NCBI RefSeq assembly: GCF_963664415.1
Contig: NZ_OY761442.1
Coordinates: 496,001-560,000, forward strand
DNA: 64,000 bases
Direction: 5' to 3'
DNA from: an uncultured Desulfobacter sp.
Lineage (GTDB): Bacteria > Desulfobacterota > Desulfobacteria > Desulfobacterales > Desulfobacteraceae
Shown here: piece after piece, positions 57,673 through 64,000 of the stretch
Numbering within the stretch: position 1 is the stretch's first letter
Layout of the letters: each line of letters begins with the position of its first letter
The notes under the pieces: generated by a model
Told to the model about the DNA's origin: nothing
Databases searched by the model: none
The model's input: only the letters and a program-made list of their open reading frames with translations
Program-made: the position numbers and the translations under genes

Positions 57673-57793
57673 GTTTGGATGAGGAGGTGCCCATATGCGA
57701 GGCGCAAGGACAGTTGCAACCGAAATATCGATTGGCAATCAGGATTGCAACTGTCCGCAGCAACGAAGCAGATGGGTGCTTCCCCGTCCAAAC
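57673..57793. repeat. MITE-like 121-bp inverted-repeat element after potD
   Basis: The left arm (57673-57720) and right arm (57745-57793) are imperfect complements. Outer ends GTTTGGA/TCCAAAC and inner ends GGACAGTTGCAA/TTGCAACTGTCC match exactly. It begins right next to the potD stop codon and has no ORF. It may serve as the operon's terminator. Confidence 0.55.
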
Positions 57794-57794
57794 G

Positions 57795-58850
57795 CTATCT
57801 GGTTTTGATCATTGTCCATAGTTCGTCGTAGTACCGGTTGTTTTTCCCAAGGTCATTAATGAATTCAAGCGTCTTCATAGTCGCTTCACTCGGGTAAATA
57901 GCCGGATTGGTCAAGTCTGCCGGTGTGATAAATTCCTTGGCAGCCTTGTTCGGCGTAGCATACTGGGTCCAGTTGGACAGTGTGGCACCGTTTTTGGCAT
58001 CCAGCACCCAGTTGATGAATGTATGGGCATAGTCCACATGGGGTGCTCCGGCAGGAATAGCCATGTTGTCCGCCCAGATTACGCCGCCTTCCTTAGGATT
58101 GGCAAAGGCAAATTTTACCGGGTCATCAGCCACGGCGCGCAGGGCGTCGCCATTGTAAACCAAAGCGGCAATGGCTGTACCCGCGACCACCTTGGAACGG
58201 CCCCCTGTTCCCACATCAAACCCTGCAAAATATTTGCTGGATTTGGTTTCGATCATCATTTTGGCAAGGGCTTTAAGCTCGTCTTTATCCAGCGTGTTAA
58301 CGCTTTTACCCATATATTTCAATGCAATGCCCAGCATCTCCCGGATGGAGTCGATCATGACCACAGGGCCTTTGCGCTCCGCCGGATCAAAAAACAGGGA
58401 AGTGGAGGCTACATAATCTTGTCCAAGCACCTCTTTGTTGTAAAGCATGCCCACGGTGCCCCACTGATAGGGTGCGGTATATACATTGCCCGGATCATAG
58501 GCCGCTTTTTTAAAAGAATCTTCCAGGTTGGCCAGGTTGGGCAACTTGGAATGGTCCAGTTTCTGAAGCAGGTTCAGTTTGATCATGGTGTTAATGATGT
58601 AGTCGGAGGGAACAACCACGTCATACTGGTTCACGCCGCCGGCCTGGAGTTTGGCCACAAGCTCTTCGGTGGACTCGTAAAGTTCCACCCGGCCTTTGAT
58701 GCCGGTATCTTTGGTAAAGGTGTCCATATAGTCTTCCGGCATATATTCACTCCAGATCAGCACACGAAGTTCGTCGGCAGCAAAAGAGGCTGCCGGAAAC
58801 TGGAGGAACACGGCACACACCAGCAACAGGATTAAAGTTATTTTTTTCAT
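57795..58850 (-). CDS. potD: Spermidine/putrescine-binding periplasmic protein
   Basis: A 351-residue extracellular solute-binding protein. A Sec signal peptide (ITLILLLVCAVFLQFPAASF-A) covers about residues 4-24. Mature features include LIWSEYMPEDYMDTFTKDTG, a WGTVGMLYNKEVL region and WADNMAIPAGAPH. It delivers polyamines to the PotBC permease. It is the last gene of potABCD, with the order A-B-C-D on the minus strand and short gaps. The ligand (putrescine or spermidine) is not decided by sequence. Confidence 0.93.
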   Translation of the reverse strand: MKKITLILLLVCAVFLQFPAASFAADELRVLIWSEYMPEDYMDTFTKDTGIKGRVELYESTEELVAKLQAGGVNQYDVVVPSDYIINTMIKLNLLQKLDHSKLPNLANLEDSFKKAAYDPGNVYTAPYQWGTVGMLYNKEVLGQDYVASTSLFFDPAERKGPVVMIDSIREMLGIALKYMGKSVNTLDKDELKALAKMMIETKSSKYFAGFDVGTGGRSKVVAGTAIAALVYNGDALRAVADDPVKFAFANPKEGGVIWADNMAIPAGAPHVDYAHTFINWVLDAKNGATLSNWTQYATPNKAAKEFITPADLTNPAIYPSEATMKTLEFINDLGKNNRYYDELWTMIKTR

Positions 58851-58870
58851 GATTATCTCCTTTTGTTTAA

Positions 58871-59662
58871 TTATTTTTTATTGGAAATTCGTTCTGACAG
58901 AATCACCAACGTGATGGTTACAAAAATCCCCACAGTTGACAGGGCATGGATTTTGGGCGTGATACCCCGGTGTACTTCTCCATATATATAAAGGGGCAGA
59001 GTGACCGAAGTGGGCCCGGCCGTAAAAAAGCTGATGATAAAGTCGTCAAGGGACAGGGTCAGTGCCAGCATGGCCCCGGACACGATGCCAGGCAACATCA
59101 TCGGCAACAGCACATGGCGGAAGGTATACCAGTTGGAGGCATACAGATCTCTTGATGCTTCTTCAATCTCATTGTTGAAAGCTGCAAGCCGGCTTCGGAC
59201 CACCAGAGCCACAAACGCCACCTGGAAGGTGACATGCCCGATGATCATGGTCACAAGTCCCGGTTCAAATATGGAAGAGATGGACCGCAGGCAGGTAAAC
59301 GCAATGACCAGGGCGCCGGCAAAGACAATCTCCGGGGTGATGACCGGAAGGTACAGATTAACGTCAAAAAAAGTCATCACCTTTTTTGACCAGGGATAGC
59401 GTGACAGGCCCATGGCCAGAGCCGTGCCTAAGATTGTGGCAATGATAGTGGAAACCGTTGCTAAAATGGCAGTGTTGACGCATGCCTCCATGACCAGGTC
59501 GTCATGGAGCAGTTTTACATACCAGTCCAGACTGAACCCGCCCCAGTGAATGCCGAAACGCGACTTGTTAAACGAGTAAACCATGACGGCCAGCAGCGGC
59601 GTGTAAAGAAAAACATAGGTTGCCACGGCAAAAATTTTATAACGCAAACCCAGCTTAAACAT
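58871..59662 (-). CDS. potC: Polyamine ABC transporter permease PotC
   Basis: A 263-residue inner-membrane permease with about six helices and the binding-protein-dependent transport motif EEASRDLYASNWYTFRHVLLP, which contacts the ATPase. The DDFIISFFTAGP segment is typical of PotC. Its ATG overlaps the potB stop by one base (TAATG), so it is translationally coupled. Confidence 0.93.
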   Translation of the reverse strand: MFKLGLRYKIFAVATYVFLYTPLLAVMVYSFNKSRFGIHWGGFSLDWYVKLLHDDLVMEACVNTAILATVSTIIATILGTALAMGLSRYPWSKKVMTFFDVNLYLPVITPEIVFAGALVIAFTCLRSISSIFEPGLVTMIIGHVTFQVAFVALVVRSRLAAFNNEIEEASRDLYASNWYTFRHVLLPMMLPGIVSGAMLALTLSLDDFIISFFTAGPTSVTLPLYIYGEVHRGITPKIHALSTVGIFVTITLVILSERISNKK

Positions 59663-60576
59663 TATACAATCTCCATTTTTTCGCCTTTGCGGTTCAAAAT
59701 GACCAGGGCTATAAGGGTTAAGGACATGAGTGCCAGGCTGACAGCCGCTCCAAAGGGCCAGTCACGGCTTTTGCCGAACTGCTGCTGGATCAGGTTGCCC
59801 ACCAGCATATATTTGGCACCGCCCAAAAGATCCGGGATCAAAAACATGCCCATGGCTGGCACAAAGGTTAGAATGGCTCCCACGGACAGTCCCGGTAGGG
59901 TCTGGGGTAAAATGGCCTGGCGGAATACCCGCCACTTGCCGCAGTAAAGGTCATTTGCCGCTTCAACCAGGCTCCAGTCCAGCTTTTCCACGCTGGAATA
60001 CAAGGGCAGGGCCACAAAGGGCAGAAATGCGCTGATCATGCCGATATAGACTGCAAATGAGCTGGGGTACAAAGGGCTTCCCGGCGGCACAATATGCAAC
60101 AGGGCCGCGATCTTGGCAATGGGAAGGCTTGGTGCCAGAACTATCTGCCAGGCATAGGTCCGGATTACCAAGTTGGTCCAGAAGGGGATGATCAGGGCAA
60201 TAAGCCACAGGTAACGGGTCGCCTTGTCCCGGGTTGAAATAAAAAATGCTAACGGGTAAGACAGAATGATGCAGATTAATGTGGTGAAAAATCCGGCAAC
60301 AAGAGAGCGCATTAGAATTTTTAGATAATCCGGGCTCCAGCCGAATAGGCTGTATCCAGCCAGTCGTTTGTAGTTTTCTATGGTAAAGACCCATTCAATC
60401 TCACCGTAGGCACCCCGGGTGGTAAAGCTGATCACAATCAATGACAACGCGGGGATGGACAAAAAGAGCATGATCCACAGCATGCCCGGAGAAATGCGCA
60501 AAAGCCCCCTGGTTCGGATATTCCTGGGTGTTGACAGTTCTCCGTAGAGGATTTCTGGTTTATCTATAATTTTCAC
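59662..60576 (-). CDS. potB: Polyamine ABC transporter permease PotB
   Basis: A 304-residue permease with about six helices. It has the coupling motif VEAANDLYCGKWRVFRQAILP and MGMFLIPDLLGGAKYMLVGN, both typical of PotB. The charged N-terminal stretch before the first helix is somewhat long, but the ATG at 60576 has AAGGAG upstream. It forms the membrane channel with PotC. Confidence 0.93.
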   Translation of the reverse strand: MKIIDKPEILYGELSTPRNIRTRGLLRISPGMLWIMLFLSIPALSLIVISFTTRGAYGEIEWVFTIENYKRLAGYSLFGWSPDYLKILMRSLVAGFFTTLICIILSYPLAFFISTRDKATRYLWLIALIIPFWTNLVIRTYAWQIVLAPSLPIAKIAALLHIVPPGSPLYPSSFAVYIGMISAFLPFVALPLYSSVEKLDWSLVEAANDLYCGKWRVFRQAILPQTLPGLSVGAILTFVPAMGMFLIPDLLGGAKYMLVGNLIQQQFGKSRDWPFGAAVSLALMSLTLIALVILNRKGEKMEIV

Positions 60577-60605
60577 AGGATCATAACTCCTTGAATTTTT
60601 AAAAA

Positions 60606-61634
60606 TTAATCGTCAATGGTTACCAGCGCTTCTTGCAGCAGCTCCACCCAGATTTCATCCCCGATTTCGATTTTGCGGTGGGGGGCGGTTCTCATGCGCA
60701 GGTTCCCGGTCTCCAGGGTGAGGTTCTGATAGGTGCCCCGGTAGTATTTCTCAATAACCCGGGAGCGAATGCCGTTTTGGGCCGGTTTCTCCGTACGCAG
60801 CCGGATACCTTCGGGCCGGATGACCAAAGAACCCTTTTCCCATTCAGGCATGGTGTTAGGCACAAAATCTCCAAACGCAGCCTGCAGAACACTATCTTTG
60901 CGTTCAACATCAAAGATATTTGCCGAACCAATGAATTCGGCAACAAACCGGCAACAGGGATGGTTATAAATTTCGGAAGGCGAACCGCACTGCAGTATAT
61001 GTCCGTCTTTCATAACGGCAATACGGTCGGACACCGTCAACGCTTCTTCCTGGTCATGGGTGACCAGAATGAAATTTTTCTTAAGCCGCAGTTGCAGGCG
61101 GCGGAGCTGTTCCTGGAGTTGGACCCGTAACTTGGCGTCCAGGGCGGACATGGGCTCATCCAGCAGCAGAATTTCCGGCTCGCAGACCAGGGCCCGGGCC
61201 ATGGAGACCCGCTGGCGCTGTCCGCCGGAGAGCTGATCCGGGTAACGGTCTGCAAAGTTTTCAAGCTCCAGCATTTCCAGCATTTTGGTCACTTTGGGGG
61301 CAATTTGTGTTTCAGGCACTTTTTGTGAGCGCAGGCCAAAGGCAATGTTGTCGTAGTTCTTCAGGTGAGGAAAGAGTGCATAGCTTTGAAATACGGTATT
61401 GACCGGGCGTTTGTTGGCCGGAATATCAAGAATGGGGTTTCCGTTTAAAAACAGATTGCCGTCAGTGGCGGTTTCAAGACCTGCAATAATCCTTAAAAGT
61501 GTTGTTTTGCCGCAGCCGGACGGACCTAAAAGGGTAAACAGTTCGCCTTGGTTGATGCGCAGATCTACATTGTTAAGGGCTTTAACCTCCCCGTAATTTT
61601 TGTGTAAAGCAATCGCTTCCAGACAATATTCCAT
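60606..61634 (-). CDS. potA: Polyamine ABC transporter ATPase PotA
   Basis: A 342-residue ATP-binding subunit. Walker A is GPSGCGKTT, the signature motif LSGGQRQRVSMARAL, Walker B ILLLDEPMSALD and the switch His in LVTHDQEEA. The C-terminal TOBE region is present (VIRPEGIRL). It is the first gene of the transporter operon, with a candidate TetR operator about 30 nt upstream. Confidence 0.95.
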   Translation of the reverse strand: MEYCLEAIALHKNYGEVKALNNVDLRINQGELFTLLGPSGCGKTTLLRIIAGLETATDGNLFLNGNPILDIPANKRPVNTVFQSYALFPHLKNYDNIAFGLRSQKVPETQIAPKVTKMLEMLELENFADRYPDQLSGGQRQRVSMARALVCEPEILLLDEPMSALDAKLRVQLQEQLRRLQLRLKKNFILVTHDQEEALTVSDRIAVMKDGHILQCGSPSEIYNHPCCRFVAEFIGSANIFDVERKDSVLQAAFGDFVPNTMPEWEKGSLVIRPEGIRLRTEKPAQNGIRSRVIEKYYRGTYQNLTLETGNLRMRTAPHRKIEIGDEIWVELLQEALVTIDD

Positions 61635-61660
61635 GTTGTCACCTGAGTCTTTTTGTTTTT

Positions 61661-61680
61661 ACTGAATGGTCAGTGAATAA
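61661..61680 (-). promoter_or_regulatory. Candidate TetR operator upstream of potA
   Basis: ACTGAATGGTCAGTGAATAA contains the dyad ACTGA-N4-TCAGT. It lies between tetR and potA, about 27 nt before the potA start, in a position to control potABCD. Confidence 0.7.
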
Positions 61681-61726
61681 ATTGAAACTATTTATCCCTG
61701 ATTCCAAGTTATTATTGTGGTTGTTA

Positions 61727-62335
61727 TTAAAATGTGCCGTTTTTTAATATCTCTATGGTTGCCGTTTTGGCTGTATCTGCAAAATCTTCAAAGGGTTTTC
61801 CGTCATTTAAGAAATGGGCATGAAACTCCAGGCCCTCCATCAGGGTAAGGACATAGTCTGCGGCCTTACGTTCTTCCGTCACCCTAATGACGCCTTCTTT
61901 GTTAAAAACGATGAACGCGTCATGAAGATAATCTCGAAACCATTGGAACATGTCTTTGAGGGCCTTGCGGATACCTTCATCCCTGAAGCTTTTATAATAA
62001 AATCCAAAATGAACACCGGGATCCACGGTCCGGTTCCATTTGAAGCTGAATATTAGATCCATCAGCGCATCAAACCGGTGGGTACTGTCGGCTATCGTAT
62101 CAAAGTTGAGCATATGTTCCGCCTTGTACTTGGAGATCAGAAGATCTATGAGTTCGCGCTGCAGATTGTTTTTGTTCTTGAAGTAGTGAAGGATCAAAGT
62201 GGGATGAATAGTCAGGTGCTCGGCAATCTTTCCGATGGAACTGCCTTCAAACCCTTTTTCAATTAAAACCTGATAATACCCTTCAAGAATTTCCGGTTTC
62301 CGTGTTTCTGCATTTCGATTTTTTCTGGTCGCCAT
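61727..62335 (-). CDS. TetR-family regulator of polyamine genes
   Basis: A 202-residue TetR protein. The N-terminal HTH is at residues 15-60 (LIEKGFEGSSIGKIAEHLTI, HPTLILHYFKNKNNLQ). The C-terminal ligand domain resembles BetI/YcdC-like regulators. It precedes potABCD on the same strand. The shared dyads upstream of tetR, potA and patA suggest that it controls the whole polyamine locus, probably as a repressor released by a polyamine or an aldehyde. Confidence 0.9.
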   Translation of the reverse strand: MATRKNRNAETRKPEILEGYYQVLIEKGFEGSSIGKIAEHLTIHPTLILHYFKNKNNLQRELIDLLISKYKAEHMLNFDTIADSTHRFDALMDLIFSFKWNRTVDPGVHFGFYYKSFRDEGIRKALKDMFQWFRDYLHDAFIVFNKEGVIRVTEERKAADYVLTLMEGLEFHAHFLNDGKPFEDFADTAKTATIEILKNGTF

Positions 62336-62455
62336 GAACTGTCAGCCTTAGTTGTGTTTGTTTGCGTTAATTTTAAAATATCATTTTTAAAAAATACAAT
62401 TTATGTGTTTTTTTGTATTCTTTACCGTTACAAAATTGTATTGTCAATAAAATTT

Positions 62456-62475
62456 ACTGAATGGTTGGTGAAAAT
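62456..62475 (-). promoter_or_regulatory. Weaker TetR operator upstream of tetR
   Basis: ACTGAATGGTTGGTGAAAAT keeps the left half-site of the ACTGA-N4-TCAGT dyad and degenerates in the right half. It lies about 120 nt before the tetR start and could allow weak self-control. Confidence 0.5.
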
Positions 62476-62657
62476 TTAGTCGATTTTTGACAAGTTGACT
62501 TCTTTTTTAGGATATTATATTAGAAGTTTCTTAAATAGTTTGCTATTTCTAACAGTCGTTGCGGGTGCCTTTGGAAACGGCGTTGTTGCCCTCTTAAGGG
62601 TCAGTATATAGAAAAAGAAAGGAGCAGAAAAAACGCTTTTGGGACCAACCTTTTACT

Positions 62658-63314
62658 GTGAATGCGGGAGACAGCGCTTTTTTTTCTTTTCCAAAGTGTG
62701 TTGATGTTTTTGAAAAAGTCGATACGAAACATATGCTTAGGGTCTATTTTAGATTAAACGCTGAACATTTATTTAAGTTAATACATGGAGATGAAGACCG
62801 TTTTTATTGGGCCTTAAAAAAACTGGATAAAAAGACTCCTTACCGAATTGGCCAGGGTATAACGCCGGTGATGAGGGCGATTTTACATCAAATGCTGCAT
62901 TGCCCCTATCATGGTTTGACCCGGCAGTTTTTTTTGGAAGGCAAGGTTATGGAGCTTTTTTCCCATAAGATAGAACAGCTTGATCCCGGGGCCGCCTCCC
63001 ACGGCGCAACCATCAAATCCTCAGATACGGAACGCGTTCACCAAGCCGCCCAATTGCTTGTCCATGATCTGGAAAACCCACCGAATATCATGACGTTGGC
63101 TAATTCTGTCGGATTAAACCGGGATAAGCTTCATCGCTGTTTTAGACAGGTTTTTGGGCTTTCTCCCTTTGAATATCTGCGTAACCAGCGCTTGCAAACG
63201 GCCATGTTGCTGTTGCAAGACGAAGAGATTAATGTCACCCAGGCCGCAATTATGGTCGGTTACGCTAATATGAGCCATTTCACCAAATCCTTTAAATCAA
63301 TGTTCGGAAAGTGA
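62658..63314 (+). CDS. AraC-family regulator (PchR/YqhC type), N-terminus incomplete
   Basis: The C-terminal 100 residues hold two HTH motifs: IMTLANSVGLNRDKLHRCFR with FGLSPFEYLRNQRLQTA, and VTQAAIMVGYANMSHFTKSF. The N-terminal ligand domain is short. The frame is open upstream of the GTG at 62658 to a stop at 62595, including a segment FWDQPFT that fits the domain, but most of the first domain is missing. PchR-type regulators often control neighbouring siderophore receptors, and a TonB receptor follows here. Confidence 0.75.
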   Translation: MNAGDSAFFSFPKCVDVFEKVDTKHMLRVYFRLNAEHLFKLIHGDEDRFYWALKKLDKKTPYRIGQGITPVMRAILHQMLHCPYHGLTRQFFLEGKVMELFSHKIEQLDPGAASHGATIKSSDTERVHQAAQLLVHDLENPPNIMTLANSVGLNRDKLHRCFRQVFGLSPFEYLRNQRLQTAMLLLQDEEINVTQAAIMVGYANMSHFTKSFKSMFGK

Positions 63315-63318
63315 TTTT

Positions 63319-64000
63319 TATCACACGGAATTTGGTGTTATTAAAGGGGATTATGAGCACTCATCATCCTGGAAAAATTATTCTCCCAAGATAACTCTTG
63401 CTTATAGAGCAGACGAGTCAGTCATGACGTATATCAGTGTTGCAAAAGGATATAAGGCCGGCGGGTATGGCAGTATTTCTCTGGACACGCCTGAAGCAGC
63501 CATATACGACCCGGAAAATATCTGGTCATATGAGAGCGGCATTAAAACAAACTGGCTGAATAATAAAATTATTGCCAATATGAGCGTGTTTTATACAACT
63601 GTAGAAGATATCCAGATACAGTATACAGATCCTGATAGCTGGGATATGAGTATCAGGAATGCAGCCGAAGCAACAACTTGGGGGATTGAACTGGAGTCAA
63701 CCCTCCGCCCGTTTACAGGTCTTCAGATCATCGGGTCCTTTGGTCTGCTTGAATCGGAATTTAAAGAACATAAAATAACCGAATATGAAGGCAACGCCAT
63801 TCCATTTACACCAAAATTTAATGCAGGGCTTGTTGTGCAGTATAGTTTTTCGCAGGGAATGTATATTAGAGGTGAAAGTGTTTGGCATGGCAAAAGCTAT
63901 TTTACTGAGGATAATAAATACAGCCAGGATGACTATATGGTTGCAAATGCAAAAATTGGCTATGACATGGAGCATTTCAACGTTAATGTTTATGTAAACA
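63319..64000 (+). CDS. TonB-dependent outer-membrane receptor, partial at both ends
   Basis: An open frame runs to the window end. It shows beta-barrel features: SYKITLAYRA-type strands, YISVAKGYKAGGYGS, YESGIKTNWL and ELESTLRPFTGLQIIGSFG. These match the C-terminal half of siderophore/TonB receptors. The N-terminal plug and signal peptide are absent. The frame begins 4 nt after the AraC stop without a start codon, so the 5' part has been deleted. The C-terminus lies outside the window. Confidence 0.8.

Noticed and set aside
58023..58835. 270-codon plus-strand frame
   Set aside because: It is antisense to potD and has no domain or start signal.
1..64000. tRNA or rRNA genes
   Set aside because: I saw no cloverleaf or rRNA-like sequence in any intergenic interval, but I could not run a covariance search.

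Overview
The window looks like a mobile-element-rich stretch of a Desulfobacterales-type (deltaproteobacterial, sulfate-reducer-like) chromosome. That placement is an inference. It rests on a two-domain desulfoferrodoxin next to a rubredoxin-like protein, a tungsten-type aldehyde:ferredoxin oxidoreductase, multihaem cytochromes and a very large hybrid chemotaxis/sensor kinase. Core-type genes have moderate GC. The block at about 32.2-39.7 kb is clearly more AT-rich and looks acquired.

Layout. 0-4.3 kb: a rubredoxin-like tail, desulfoferrodoxin (dfx), and an IS4/IS1634-like element that has itself been split by a second, unassigned IS. 4.3-12 kb: an MFS remnant, a group II intron with its reverse transcriptase, and a 1609-residue CheB-CheR-PAS-kinase-receiver protein. 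12.2-15.6 kb: four hairpins, an IS200/IS605-type remnant, an IS91 remnant split by an IS66 with an 8-bp target duplication, and a MITE-like repeat. 15.7-24 kb: a tetrahaem lipoprotein split by an IS4-type element, a frameshifted LysR gene, an AidB-like acyl-CoA dehydrogenase, remnants, and a VOC protein. 24.1-31 kb: IS21 with a passenger ORF and a 52-bp perfect palindrome, an enolase/CTP-synthase deletion scar, IS1595 copy 1, and a small membrane-protein gene split by a single-ORF IS66. 31-39.7 kb: an IS1-like element, then a same-strand operon-like block of two paralogous long DDE transposases, a degenerate DNA-polymerase-I-like protein, a small FicA-like antitoxin and a Fic protein. 40-50 kb: a macrodomain protein, a second copy of the IS4-type element, RDD, VOC and ORF6N proteins, aldehyde:ferredoxin oxidoreductase, and a Cache-GGDEF diguanylate cyclase split by an ISKra4-like IS. 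50-62.4 kb: a polyamine locus. 62.6-64 kb: an AraC regulator lacking part of its N-terminus and a partial TonB-dependent receptor.

How the genes work together. The clearest metabolic unit is polyamine use. PotABCD would import putrescine/spermidine. AguA and AguB would convert agmatine to putrescine, and PatA plus an aldehyde dehydrogenase would carry putrescine to 4-aminobutyrate. A TetR regulator is encoded next to potA. A shared dyad (ACTGA-N4-TCAGT) lies upstream of patA and of potA, with a degenerate copy upstream of tetR, so I propose one regulon.

Most novel candidate. Genes at 32244-39650 pair two long chimeric transposases with a PolI-derived protein that keeps 3'-5' exonuclease residues but has lost nuclease and polymerase catalytic residues, followed by a Fic toxin-antitoxin pair. 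I know of no described transposition module with this composition. No element ends were found, so its status as a mobile element is a hypothesis.

Several insertions have clean duplications: 7 bp for both IS4-type copies; 8 bp for IS66, single-ORF IS66, IS1595 (twice) and the ISKra4-like IS (twice); about 11 bp for the unassigned IS. Near-identical IS pairs point to recent transposition.
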